Shown here piece after piece: positions 18,971-27,547 of a DNA stretch of 64,000 bases. Source of the stretch: Hartmannibacter diazotrophicus (GTDB taxonomy: Bacteria; Pseudomonadota; Alphaproteobacteria; Rhizobiales; Pleomorphomonadaceae); NCBI RefSeq assembly GCF_900231165.1, contig NZ_LT960614.1, positions 2,602,550-2,666,549 on the forward strand, given 5' to 3'. The position numbers and the translations under genes were made by a program. Each line of letters opens with the position of its first letter. Position 1 is the first letter of the stretch. A model generated the notes under the pieces. That model made no database searches. It saw only the letters and a list, made by a program, of their open reading frames with translations, and was not told the DNA's origin.

Positions 18971-19004
18971 AACGTCAGCTATCGTCAATCGACGATCTGA
19001 CGTT
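18971..19004. promoter_or_regulatory. Long inverted repeat in divergent promoter region
   Basis: AACGTCAG-CT-ATCGTC, four bases AATC, then GACGAT-CTGACGTT: two 14-base arms match perfectly except for a CT insertion in the left one. It sits between the haloperoxidase-like gene (start 18902) and the YcaO gene (start 19190), 69 bp from the former. No T-run follows, so an operator controlling the divergent pair is more likely than a terminator. Confidence 0.5.
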
Positions 19005-19189
19005 TGGCGGACGGCGCATGACGGAATTCCCGAGGATGACGAAGGGGTTGCAAAGCACGCGAACCGCGGGAAATTGAATTTCCTATCAATTTCAATAAAT
19101 TACGCTATAAATTGCGCATCGGATCATCACAATCCCGTCGATCGTGAGAGAGCCTTCGGCTCGCCGAACCGTCATTCGGAGCGTCATTC

Positions 19190-20530
19190 GTGTCGAAAAT
19201 TCCCATTTTGAACGCCCGCCACGGTGAGGCGGCCGGGACCGGGATAGATGCTTCGAAGGAGGCCGGAGACATTTCGGCGTTGGGATTCGGCCTGCCACTG
19301 CCGCCTGGCGACCGTCAGATTCTGCAACTGCTGGCCCTGTTCGACCTTGAGGTCGAGATCATTCCGCTCTTCGGCCTGTATCTCGCGACAACGAACCTGG
19401 CCGATCCGTCAGGCCCGATCACGGCCAGCGGATTCGGCTTCGACCCGCCGACGGCAATCCGCCGATGCCTCGGCGAATGCGCCGAGATCGTCAGCAGCCG
19501 GTTCGATGCGCAGACGGACCGGAGCCGCATCGTTTCCTCAACCCATGGCCCAAGGCTCGATATCCAGCAGTGCCTCGGCTTTTCCTTGCGGCAACGGCAT
19601 CACCGGGAAGACTTCGACCGCCTTTGCGCCGGCCATGACAGCCTGCCGCCGGACGCGATCATGGACGAGACCGGTCATTGGTGTCAGGTCGAGCGGCTCG
19701 GCGACGGCGCGCCCGCCTTCGTGCCGGCCTTCTGCCTTTTCAGCAATTTCGGGCTTGCGGTTCTCGGTGAGCCGAACACCGCTGCCGACAGCAACGGTCT
19801 TGCTGCCGGCACCAGTCCCGACGACGCCGCCCTTCGTGCCGTCGCCGAACTCGTCGAGCGCGACGCCGCTGGCCGCTGGTGGTGGTCGCAGCGCCAGTGC
19901 GCCGCGCTGATGCCGGAGGCGGGCGAGGGCGCCTTCATCGAGCATCTTGCAAGACACGAGGCCGAAACGGGACGAAGAAGCTGGTTCCTTCATCTCGGCA
20001 GCCTCGCCGGGCTGCATGCGGTTGCCGGGATCTCGGCCGAACTGGATGGAGGCCGGGTCTCGGTGGGGCTTGGCTGCGCGGACGATCCGGCCAAGGCCAA
20101 GGAAAAGGCCTTTCTGGAATCCGTCCAGCACGATCTCGCCATCCGCGGCGCCGAACTGAGGGCCGCCCGCGGAGGGCCGTTGAGCGCACGGGACCGCCTC
20201 CTGATGCAATGGGGAGCAAGCGCCACGACGGCGACAATGCCCCACCTCCTGCCGGCCGGGGTGACCACAATCGGCGAGCGCAACGTGACGAAGGAAGACC
20301 TCGCGGTGCCATCGCCATCCACTGCGGCGGCCGCGTTAGAGGCAATCGGCATCGACGTCTTCATCTTTCGCCTGACCCGGCCCGACATCGGCATCGACGT
20401 GGTCAGGGCCATCGCCCCCGGGCTTGCCCATTACAAGCCGCGCTTCGGCTCAATGCGGCTTCTGGATGTTGCCAGCGAAGGCAATCTGACAGAAAGGCTG
20501 GCCGCCGGATGGCCGCTCCTGACGATCTGA
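19190..20530 (+). CDS. YcaO-family ATP-dependent enzyme, stand-alone
   Basis: A 446-residue YcaO protein. The signature ATP/Mg motifs are present: an acidic helix IRRCLGECAEIVSSRF (about 90-105), DSNGLAAG (200-207) followed by ALRAVAELVERDA (214-226), and KEKAFLESVQHDL further on. Known YcaO enzymes activate backbone amides with ATP to make azolines, amidines or thioamides in RiPPs and some proteins. It ends in WPLLTI, not the PxPxP tail of many azoline-forming members. No E1-like, TfuA, dehydrogenase or protease gene lies nearby, and no short Cys/Ser/Thr-rich precursor is visible. The GTG at 19190 has GGAG upstream. It is divergent from the haloperoxidase-like gene, which suggests a shared pathway. 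The substrate is unknown. Confidence 0.9.
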   Translation: MSKIPILNARHGEAAGTGIDASKEAGDISALGFGLPLPPGDRQILQLLALFDLEVEIIPLFGLYLATTNLADPSGPITASGFGFDPPTAIRRCLGECAEIVSSRFDAQTDRSRIVSSTHGPRLDIQQCLGFSLRQRHHREDFDRLCAGHDSLPPDAIMDETGHWCQVERLGDGAPAFVPAFCLFSNFGLAVLGEPNTAADSNGLAAGTSPDDAALRAVAELVERDAAGRWWWSQRQCAALMPEAGEGAFIEHLARHEAETGRRSWFLHLGSLAGLHAVAGISAELDGGRVSVGLGCADDPAKAKEKAFLESVQHDLAIRGAELRAARGGPLSARDRLLMQWGASATTATMPHLLPAGVTTIGERNVTKEDLAVPSPSTAAAALEAIGIDVFIFRLTRPDIGIDVVRAIAPGLAHYKPRFGSMRLLDVASEGNLTERLAAGWPLLTI

Positions 20531-20672
20531 CCAAAGTCCGTTCCGAGCGCCCATACTTCACAAGACCTTGTATCTTGCGTCCTGATTTCCCCATCTAAGG
20601 CCCAGTGGCCGAACAGACAGACCGGCCCGACGTTCATAGACTCTGCGTGCCACCACCGAGGAATTCCCGCTC

Positions 20673-21179
20673 ATGCTTCGAAAAATCCTGATTGCCGGCC
20701 TGATGCTTCTGGGCGCCGCTGCACCCGCGCTCGCCGACGGGCCGGACCTCATTTTCAAGCGCTCGACGGTCTGGAAATTCCTCACCCCCGACCACAAGCT
20801 GGCGGTCTACGGCATCGACGATCCGATCGTCGACGGCGTTGCCTGCCATTACACCGTGCCGGAAAAGGGCGGCATTTCGGGCATGCTGGGCGTGGCGGAA
20901 GAAACCTCCGACATCTCGCTCGCCTGCCGGCAGGTCGGTCCCATCGTCTTCAAGCAGAAGTTCGAGCAGGGCGAGGACATGTTCAGCCAGCGCCGCTCGC
21001 TGATTTTCAAGAAGATGCAGATCGTGCGCGGCTGCGACACCAAGCGGAACGTCCTCGTCTATCTCGTCTATTCGGACAAGCTGATCGAAGGCAGCCCCAA
21101 GAACTCGACGTCGACCGTGCCGATCATGCCCTGGGGCGGCACGGATGCGCCGAAATGCGCCGATTTCGTCGAGAACTGA
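20673..21179 (+). CDS. creA: CreA family periplasmic protein
   Basis: A 168-residue protein with a signal peptide (MLRKILIAGLMLLGAAAP, cleavage after ALA). The mature part carries family features: VYGIDDPIVDGVACHYTVPEKGG, a second Cys in SLACRQVGP, and a third in VRGCDTKRNVLVYLVYSDKLI. CreA proteins are widespread in Proteobacteria but their biochemical role is unknown. The gene stands between the YcaO gene and recX, marking the return to core genome. The length fits the family. Confidence 0.9.
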   Translation: MLRKILIAGLMLLGAAAPALADGPDLIFKRSTVWKFLTPDHKLAVYGIDDPIVDGVACHYTVPEKGGISGMLGVAEETSDISLACRQVGPIVFKQKFEQGEDMFSQRRSLIFKKMQIVRGCDTKRNVLVYLVYSDKLIEGSPKNSTSTVPIMPWGGTDAPKCADFVEN

Positions 21180-21240
21180 CAGCTTTCGCAACGTGAGGGA
21201 TTCGCTCGAACACCTTGACATTATGGTGTGATTCTGAAAT

Positions 21241-21255
21241 GTTCCACTTATGTTC
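21241..21255 (+). promoter_or_regulatory. Probable LexA (SOS) box of alphaproteobacterial type
   Basis: GTTC, seven bases, GTTC matches the direct-repeat LexA site of alphaproteobacteria. It overlaps the annotated recX start (21250) and lies 20 bp after a consensus -35 TTGACA (21215-21220), so LexA would cover the start of transcription. Confidence 0.6.
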
Positions 21256-21945
21256 GATGCTCCGGAACAGATCGCTCCACTTGTCGGGCGCGAAAAGCTC
21301 ATCCGCATGGCCATGCGCCATCTCGATCGCTATGCCGCCAGTGAAGCCGAACTGCGGCGTGTCCTGACGCGCTGCATCGACCGGCATCACCGCCGCCAGC
21401 AGCCCGCCGGTGATGATGCACTCGGCCTGTCCGAAAGGCTTGATGCCGCCCGTGACGAAGCGCTGCGCCTGATCGACGGCGTGATCGACTCCTGCAAACG
21501 CTCCGGTCTCATCGACGACCAGCGCTATTGCGAAACGCGCATCGTCTCGTCACGGCGGCGCGGCTGGTCGCGCCATCGCATCGCCGGCGATCTGGCGCGC
21601 CGCGGCCTCGACCGCGAACTCGTTTCAACGGAACTGCGACAGGCCGACGAGAACAGCGATGACGACGCCGAACTCATGGCTGCGATCCGGCTGGTCGAGC
21701 GCCGCAGGCTCGTCCGGCTGGAAGACCGTCAGTCGCATGACGACGCTGTGGACGATTCCACGGCATGGGAGGACGACGGGCCTGTCGAGACGAGCCGCGT
21801 GTCTGACCGTCGCCGCAAGCAACTCGGCGTGCTGATCCGCGCCGGCTTCTCGATGGGCATCGCGATGAAGGCCCTGGAGATTGTCCAGGAGCGGCTGGAG
21901 AGCGAGAGCGGAGCCTCGGAGAGCCTTCTGGACGCCTTCGGATGA
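21250..21945 (+). CDS. recX: RecX family recombination regulator
   Basis: A 231-residue protein. RecX binds RecA filaments and limits recombination. The first helical repeat is EKLIRMAMRHLDRYAASEAELRRVLTRCI, the second contains SGLIDDQRYCETRIVSSRRRGWSRHRIAGDLARRGL, and the third is the C-terminal QLGVLIRAGFSMGIAMKALE. The acidic insert near 140-180 is longer than usual. The ATG at 21250 overlaps a GTTC-N7-GTTC box and sits very close to the likely transcription start, so the message may be almost leaderless, or translation may begin at ATG 21307. It is monocistronic and probably SOS-controlled. Confidence 0.85.
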   Translation: MFDAPEQIAPLVGREKLIRMAMRHLDRYAASEAELRRVLTRCIDRHHRRQQPAGDDALGLSERLDAARDEALRLIDGVIDSCKRSGLIDDQRYCETRIVSSRRRGWSRHRIAGDLARRGLDRELVSTELRQADENSDDDAELMAAIRLVERRRLVRLEDRQSHDDAVDDSTAWEDDGPVETSRVSDRRRKQLGVLIRAGFSMGIAMKALEIVQERLESESGASESLLDAFG

Positions 21946-22017
21946 GACGCCCAACGGAAAATGGGCCCGGCAGAGGCCCGAGAGAGACCGCACGGGGGCC
22001 CCTACAGGTATCAATTT

Positions 22018-22045
22018 AAGTTCCATAATCTTTCTTATGCGAATC
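22018..22045 (-). other. Candidate XerCD dif site
   Basis: On the minus strand: arm GATTCGCATAA, six-base spacer GAAAGA, arm TTATGGAACTT. The 11-6-11 layout, the CGCATAA/TTATG core and the quasi-symmetry match bacterial chromosome-dimer resolution sites; E. coli has TGCGCATAA and TTATGTTAA at the same places. It lies in an otherwise empty 209-bp gap between recX and a convergent gene, a usual setting for dif. It has not been tested by GC-skew. Confidence 0.6.
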
Positions 22046-22154
22046 ATGTTGGTGGCAGTCGAGGCGATCAATGGCCCTATCTTCCGGGCATCTGGTTCGT
22101 GTCCCGGCAATCATATCGGCCCCCTCTCCAGGACACCGTGGCCGTCCAGGCCGC

Positions 22155-22547
22155 CTACTCCTCAGAGCGCCCCGTAGCTTCACGATCGCGCTCGTAGTGC
22201 CTCTTGAGCGGAAACGGCGGCAGCCAGGCCTCGCGGCGGATGGTCCAGAGCTCGTAGGTCGGCATCAACTGGTCGGGCGCATCCAATGACCCCAGATGCA
22301 CCTCGATTTCGTCTTCCGTGCGCGAGAAGACCGACGAGCCGCAGTTGGGACAGAAGAACCGCCCGGCGTAGTCGCGCGTTTCGCCATCGATCGTCACGGC
22401 ATCCTGAGGAAACACCGCCGAGGCGTGGAACAAGGCCCCGTGGTGCTTGCGGCAGTCGAGACAGTGACAAAGGCCGACCCGGTATGGACGCCCGGACGCC
22501 GTGATCCGGACCTTGCCGCAAAGGCATCCTCCGTTGAACTGGTCCAT
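22155..22547 (-). CDS. GFA (CENP-V) family zinc protein
   Basis: A 130-residue protein of the glutathione-dependent formaldehyde-activating (GFA/CENP-V) fold. Zinc ligands are visible: GGCLCGKVR (CxC), CHCLDCRKHHGA (CxCxxC) and FFCPNCGSSVF (CxxC). The end, TYELWTIRREAWLPP, is also typical. Few family members have a proven glutathione-formaldehyde reaction, so the specific activity is open. I take the ATG at 22547, spaced well from GGAGGAGA; a GTG one codon earlier is possible. It is a single gene, convergent with recX across the candidate dif site. Confidence 0.9.
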   Translation of the reverse strand: MDQFNGGCLCGKVRITASGRPYRVGLCHCLDCRKHHGALFHASAVFPQDAVTIDGETRDYAGRFFCPNCGSSVFSRTEDEIEVHLGSLDAPDQLMPTYELWTIRREAWLPPFPLKRHYERDREATGRSEE

Positions 22548-22643
22548 CACGCGTCTCCTCCTGAACGGGTAGCCGGCATTCCTTCAGGCGCCATCATCCG
22601 GTTTTGAGGTATGCGACGCCAAACTTTCCCGCCAGACCATACG

Positions 22644-22672
22644 AAAAACCCGCCGGCTTGCCGACCGGCGGG
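22644..22672 (-). terminator. Rho-independent terminator of aspS
   Basis: The minus strand shows CCCGCCGG, an eight-base loop, CCGGCGGG and then five T residues, 34 bp after the aspS stop. Confidence 0.88.
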
Positions 22673-22705
22673 CTCAATCATCGTCGCAAGCGGCGAAGCC
22701 TGACG

Positions 22706-24487
22706 TCAGGTTGGCTTCTGGACCCGGATGTGCAACTCGCGCAGCTGCTTGGGCATGGCCTCCGACGGCGCACCCATGAGCAGGTCCTCGGCGCGCTGGT
22801 TCATCGGGAACAGGGTGATTTCGCGCAGGTTCTGCGCCCCGCAAAGCAGCATCACGATACGGTCGATACCGGCCGCCATGCCGCCGTGCGGCGGCGCGCC
22901 ATACTGGAAGGCGCGGTAGAGGCCGCCGAAGCGCTCCTCGACATCCTGCTGCGAAAGCCCGGTCAGCTCGAAGGCCTTGACCATGGTCTCCGGCGACTGG
23001 TTACGGATCGAGCCGGAGGCGATCTCGTAGCCGTTGCAGACCATGTCATACTGGTAGGCCTTGATGCCGAGCGGTTCGTCGCCGTTCAGCGCCTCGATGC
23101 CGCCCTGGGGCATCGAGAAGGGATTGTGGGCGAAATCGATCTTCTTCTCGTCCTCGTCCCACTCATAGAACGGGAAGTCGATGATCCAGCAGAGTTCATA
23201 GCGGTCCGCGTCGACGAGACCGAGGTCGGTGCCGGCCTTGGTGCGCGCCTCGCCGGCGAACTTGTAGAACTTGTCCGGGTTGCCGGCGACGAAGAAGGCG
23301 GCATCGCCCTCCCCGAGCCCGAGTTGCACGCGGATCGCCTCGGTCCGCTCCGGACCGATGTTCTTGGCGATCGGGCCGGCGCCCTCGAGCGCGCCGTTCT
23401 CCGTGCGCCAGAAGATATAGCCAAGGCCCGGCTGACCTTCCGACTGCGCCCAGGAGTTCATGCGGTCGCAGAAAGCCCGGCTGCCGCCGGTCATCGCCGG
23501 AATGGCCCAGACCTCGGCCTTCGGATCGGCCTCGATCATGCGGGCGAAGACCTTGAAGCCGGAACCGGCGAAATGCTCGGTCACCGCCTGCATCTCGATC
23601 GGGTTGCGCAGATCCGGCTTGTCCGTGCCGTAGATGCGGATCGCATCGGCATAGGGGATGCGGCGGAATTCCTGCGTCACGGGCTTATCGCCCGCGAACT
23701 CCTCGAAGATGCCGCGCACGACCGGCTCCATCGTCTCCCAGATGTCCTCCTGGGTGACGAAGCTCATTTCAAGATCGAGCTGATAGAACTCGCCCGGCAG
23801 ACGGTCGGCGCGCGGGTCCTCGTCGCGGAAACACGGCGCGATCTGGAAATAGCGGTCGAAGCCCGCGACCATCAGCAGCTGCTTGAACTGCTGCGGCGCC
23901 TGCGGCAGCGCATAGAAATTGCCGGGATGGATGCGGCTCGGAACGAGGAAGTCGCGCGCGCCTTCCGGCGACGACGCGGTCAGGATCGGCGTCGTGTATT
24001 CGGTGAAGCCGATCTCGTTCATCCGCCGGCGCATGGCGCCGATGATCTTCGTGCGCTTGACGATGTTGGCGTGCAGCGTCTCGCGGCGCAGGTCGATGAA
24101 GCGGTACTTGAGGCGCGTGTCCTCCGGATACTCCGGCTCGCCGAAGACGGGCAGCGGCAGTTCCTTCGCCTGCCCGAGCACCTCGATCTCACGAATGAAT
24201 ATCTCGATCGCGCCCGTCGCAAGATTCGGGTTCACCGTATCCGGCGAGCGGCGCTTCACGTCGCCGTCGAGCCGCAGGACCCATTCGGAGCGCACCGTCT
24301 CGGCCAGCTTGAAGGCCGGCGAATCCGGATCGATCACGCACTGGGTGATGCCATAGTGGTCGCGCAGGTCGATGAAGAGCAGACCGCCATGATCTCGGAC
24401 ACGGTGCACCCAGCCGGAAAGGCGAACGGTTTCGCCGGTGTGGGTGTCCCTGAGCTCTCCACAGGTATGGCTGCGATAGCGATGCAT
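22706..24487 (-). CDS. aspS: Aspartate--tRNA ligase
   Basis: A 593-residue class IIb synthetase that charges tRNA-Asp. The N-terminal anticodon-binding OB-fold contains [26 protein letters not shown]. Motif 2 appears as [24 protein letters not shown], and motif 3 near the C-terminus as [17 protein letters not shown] bacterial GAD-type insertion lies between. The start [12 protein letters not shown] is the family start; the frame is open 26 codons further upstream without support. Bacterial AspRS may be discriminating or may also charge tRNA-Asn, and I cannot tell which here. It is divergent from rnd and has its own terminator. Confidence 0.97.
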   Translation of the reverse strand: MHRYRSHTCGELRDTHTGETVRLSGWVHRVRDHGGLLFIDLRDHYGITQCVIDPDSPAFKLAETVRSEWVLRLDGDVKRRSPDTVNPNLATGAIEIFIREIEVLGQAKELPLPVFGEPEYPEDTRLKYRFIDLRRETLHANIVKRTKIIGAMRRRMNEIGFTEYTTPILTASSPEGARDFLVPSRIHPGNFYALPQAPQQFKQLLMVAGFDRYFQIAPCFRDEDPRADRLPGEFYQLDLEMSFVTQEDIWETMEPVVRGIFEEFAGDKPVTQEFRRIPYADAIRIYGTDKPDLRNPIEMQAVTEHFAGSGFKVFARMIEADPKAEVWAIPAMTGGSRAFCDRMNSWAQSEGQPGLGYIFWRTENGALEGAGPIAKNIGPERTEAIRVQLGLGEGDAAFFVAGNPDKFYKFAGEARTKAGTDLGLVDADRYELCWIIDFPFYEWDEDEKKIDFAHNPFSMPQGGIEALNGDEPLGIKAYQYDMVCNGYEIASGSIRNQSPETMVKAFELTGLSQQDVEERFGGLYRAFQYGAPPHGGMAAGIDRIVMLLCGAQNLREITLFPMNQRAEDLLMGAPSEAMPKQLRELHIRVQKPT

Positions 24488-24755
24488 GGTGTCGACCTGA
24501 AATTGCGAAAATTCTGAGGGCAGCCAAGGAAAATTGCGGCTGCCGGCGCGGGCGGAAAAGCGCACGCGGGTCCGTCTTTGTCAAGAGTTTGTCGGCCCGA
24601 AGCGGCGAGATCCGCGGCCATCTGGATCCCTGTGGTCGATCGGCGGCACGCCGCCGGACGGTTAACCGTGTTTTGGATGCAACTATCCGCAGCCAAATTC
24701 GAAATTCCATTTTCCGGCGCGACATCCGGCCCGAGACTCACTAGATTGTGGCATC

Positions 24756-25910
24756 ATGAAGATGATCACGACAACGCCCGACCTCGGGGCGGCCTGCGAC
24801 GAGCTTTCCCGCCACGAATTCATCACCGTAGACACTGAATTCCTTCGCGAGACGACCTTCTGGCCGAAACTGTGCGTGATTCAGATGGCGGGGCCTGAGA
24901 CGGCCTATGTTATCGACGCCCTCGCCGAGGATATCGACCTTTCTCCCTTCTTCGCGCTGATGCGCGATGAGAGGGTGCTGAAGGTCTTTCACGCTGCCCG
25001 GCAGGACATCGAGATCATCTGGCACCGGGGCGGCTTTGTCCCCTCCCCGATCTTCGACACCCAGGTCGCGGCGATGGTCTGCGGCTACGGCGATTCGATC
25101 TCCTACGATCAACTCGTCGGTCGGATCACCGGGGCGCAGATCGACAAGACTCACCGCTTCACCGACTGGTCGCGCCGTCCGCTCAGCGAGGCGCAGATCG
25201 AATATGCCGTTGCCGACGTGACCCATCTTCGGGATGTCTATGCGTCCCTGAAGAAGAGCCTAGACAAGCGGCAGCGGACCGACTGGGTGAGCGAGGAGAT
25301 GAAGGTGCTCACCTCGGAGAGCACCTATCGCTCCGATCCCGAAGATGCCTGGCGGCGCCTGAAGATGCGCGTGCGCAAGTCGCAGGAACTCCTGATCATG
25401 CAGGCGGTCGCAGCCTGGCGCGAGCGCGAGGCGCAGTCCCGCGACGTACCGCGCAGCCGCGTCATCAAGGACGATGCCATCTACGAGATATCGACCCAGG
25501 CCCCGAAGGATGCCCAGGCTCTCGGCCGGCTGAGGACGGTGCCGAACGGTTTCGAACGCTCGCGGGCCGGCGGCGAGATCGTCGCCGTGGTGCAGGAGGC
25601 CCTCACGACCCCCAAGGACGAGTGGCCTCAGATCCCGCGCGGACGCCCGTCGCCCGAAGGTGCCGGCGCTGCTGTCGACCTCATGAAGGTGCTCTTGAAG
25701 CTCGTTGCCGATAACGAGGGCGTCGCAGCCAAGGTGATCGCCACCGTCGACGACCTGGAGCAGATCGCTGCGAACGATGACGCCGACGTCGAGGCCCTGA
25801 AGGGCTGGCGGCGGGAACTCTTCGGTGACCTCGCCCTCAAGCTGAAGCACGGTGAACTCGGCCTCAGCTTCGACGGCAAGAAGGTCGTGACGATCGAGCG
25901 CGGCGAGTAA
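24756..25910 (+). CDS. rnd: Ribonuclease D
   Basis: A 384-residue 3'-5' exoribonuclease acting on tRNA precursors and other small RNAs. DEDDy catalytic motifs: DTEF (about 26-29), a second block around FHAARQDIEI, and YAVADVTHL (about 150) carrying the Tyr and last Asp. An HRDC helical domain follows (about 215-290, AWREREAQSRDVPRSRVIKD), then a second helical region. Length and order fit the family. It starts MKMITTTPDL and is divergent from aspS, a common neighbour in alphaproteobacteria. The 268-bp gap should hold both promoters. Confidence 0.95.
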   Translation: MKMITTTPDLGAACDELSRHEFITVDTEFLRETTFWPKLCVIQMAGPETAYVIDALAEDIDLSPFFALMRDERVLKVFHAARQDIEIIWHRGGFVPSPIFDTQVAAMVCGYGDSISYDQLVGRITGAQIDKTHRFTDWSRRPLSEAQIEYAVADVTHLRDVYASLKKSLDKRQRTDWVSEEMKVLTSESTYRSDPEDAWRRLKMRVRKSQELLIMQAVAAWREREAQSRDVPRSRVIKDDAIYEISTQAPKDAQALGRLRTVPNGFERSRAGGEIVAVVQEALTTPKDEWPQIPRGRPSPEGAGAAVDLMKVLLKLVADNEGVAAKVIATVDDLEQIAANDDADVEALKGWRRELFGDLALKLKHGELGLSFDGKKVVTIERGE

Positions 25911-25952
25911 CCGGCTGGGCAAGCAGACGCGGGCCCTTCTTCTTGCTTCGCC

Positions 25953-26921
25953 CTACCCGCCCCGTTTTTTCGCTGCCAACAGTCCCAGATAGCTCTGCGC
26001 GACCGTGGACGCCGCAATCGCGGTGATGTCGGCATGGTCGTAGGCCGGCGCCACCTCGACCACATCGCCGCCGACAAAATCGATGTCTTCCAGCCCGGTG
26101 ATGAGTGCGATCATCTCCCGCGTCGTCAGACCGCCGGAAACGGGCGTGCCGGTTCCCGGCGCGAAGGCCGGATCGAGGCAATCGATATCGAAGGTCATGT
26201 AGGCGCGGTTGTCGCCGACCCGGTTGCAGATACGGTCCAGCACGCCAGCGATCCCGAGACGGTCGATGTCGTGGCCGTAGAGGATTTCAAGGCCGCAATC
26301 CTCCGGCGCATGGGTGCGGATACCGACCTGGATCGACGTCGAGGGATCGATGATGCCGTGGCGCACGGCCCAGGCGACGAAGGCGCCATGGTCGACGCGG
26401 TCGTCGTCATCGCCGTGCCAGGTGTCCTGATGCGCGTCGAACTGGATCAGCGACAGCGGCCCGAAGCGTTCGGCATGGGCCCGAAGCAGCGGCCAGGTGA
26501 CATAGTGGTCGCCGCCGAGCGTGAAGAGATGGCAGCCGGCATCCAGAATCTCGCCGGCCTGCGCCTCGATCTGCAGCCGCGCGTCCTGCGGCCGGCCATA
26601 GTCCAGCGAGCAGTCGCCCCAGTCGACAACGGCCAGTTCCTCGAAGATGTCGAAGCCGAAGGGATAGTTCGGATCGCCGTCGAAGATCGCCGACGCGCGG
26701 CGGATCGCCTGCGGCCCGAAGCGCGCGCCCGAGCGGTTGGAAACGGCGCTGTCGAAGGGAATGCCCCAGACGACGGCATCCACATTCTCCAGTTCCCGGC
26801 TCAGCATCCGGCGCATGAAGGACAGCGTGCCGCCATAGGTCGGCTCGGTCGCGCCGCCCAGGATCGTTGGCCTCAGAAACGCATGGTCCGTCGGCCTTGG
26901 CCGCATGTCGTCGTCACGCAT
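25953..26921 (-). CDS. speB: Agmatinase / ureohydrolase family
   Basis: A 322-residue arginase-family enzyme. The two-manganese site is visible: GGDHYVTWPLL, QFDAHQDTW, TFDIDCLDPAFAPGTGTPVSGG and the late Glu in VEVAPAYD. This pattern and the length fit agmatinase (agmatine to putrescine and urea), though related guanidino-acid hydrolases share it. The ATG at 26921 follows GGGGAGGGG; the upstream in-frame extension is not family-like. It lies after rpsI but beyond a strong terminator, so it is transcribed separately. Confidence 0.88.
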   Translation of the reverse strand: MRDDDMRPRPTDHAFLRPTILGGATEPTYGGTLSFMRRMLSRELENVDAVVWGIPFDSAVSNRSGARFGPQAIRRASAIFDGDPNYPFGFDIFEELAVVDWGDCSLDYGRPQDARLQIEAQAGEILDAGCHLFTLGGDHYVTWPLLRAHAERFGPLSLIQFDAHQDTWHGDDDDRVDHGAFVAWAVRHGIIDPSTSIQVGIRTHAPEDCGLEILYGHDIDRLGIAGVLDRICNRVGDNRAYMTFDIDCLDPAFAPGTGTPVSGGLTTREMIALITGLEDIDFVGGDVVEVAPAYDHADITAIAASTVAQSYLGLLAAKKRGG

Positions 26922-27000
26922 AAAGCCCCTCCCCGTCCGCACATGCGAATCCAATATCCGAAGATGAAGCGTTTCGCGAATCGGTCGTTCCCGCAACGAA

Positions 27001-27028
27001 AAAAGGCGGACCGAATGGCCCGCCTTTT
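27001..27028 (-). terminator. Rho-independent terminator of rplM-rpsI
   Basis: The minus-strand stem AAAAGGCGG/CCGCCTTTT continues into a run of six T residues, 41 bp after the rpsI stop. Confidence 0.9.
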
Positions 27029-27068
27029 CCAAATTTGCAGTTTCCACGCTGCCGAGGCAGCGGCGCAA

Positions 27069-27545
27069 TCAGCGCTTGGAGAACTGGAACGAACGACGGG
27101 CCTTCCGGCGGCCGTACTTCTTGCGCTCGACCACGCGGCTGTCGCGGGTGAGGAAGCCGTCCTTCTTGAGCACGGCGCGAAGCCCGGGCTCATAGTAGGT
27201 CAGCGCCTTGGAGATGCCGTGACGGATCGCACCGGCCTGGCCGGAGAGGCCGCCGCCGGCGACCGTGGCGATGACGTCGAACTGGCCGTCGCGGCTGGTG
27301 GCGACGATCGGCTGCTGCACGATCATCTGCAGGACCGGGCGACCGAAATAGGCCGTGAAGTCCTTGTCGTTGACGATGATCTTGCCGGAGCCGGGCTTCA
27401 CCCACACGCGGGCGACGGCGTCCTTGCGCTTGCCGGTGGCATAGGCGCGGCCGAACTGATCGAGCTTCTGGACATGAACCGGAGCGCTGGTCTCAGCGGT
27501 GCCGATCTCTTCGCCCAGTTCGGAAAGGGACTGGAGTTCCGCCAT
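27069..27545 (-). CDS. rpsI: 30S ribosomal protein S9
   Basis: A 158-residue uS9. The core begins [25 protein letters not shown] and ends in the invariant basic tail [18 protein letters not shown], whose last residues reach the P-site tRNA. An N-terminal extension of about 30 residues ([14 protein letters not shown]...) is usual in this group. The start is two bases after the rplM stop, giving the standard L13-S9 operon, which ends at the hairpin at 27001-27028. Confidence 0.98.
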   Translation of the reverse strand: MAELQSLSELGEEIGTAETSAPVHVQKLDQFGRAYATGKRKDAVARVWVKPGSGKIIVNDKDFTAYFGRPVLQMIVQQPIVATSRDGQFDVIATVAGGGLSGQAGAIRHGISKALTYYEPGLRAVLKKDGFLTRDSRVVERKKYGRRKARRSFQFSKR

Positions 27546-27547
27546 GA

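Noticed and set aside
19018-19077. 19-codon frame MTEFPRMTKGLQSTRTAGN before the YcaO gene, as RiPP precursor
   Set aside because: It has no Cys, no leader/core layout and no ribosome site.
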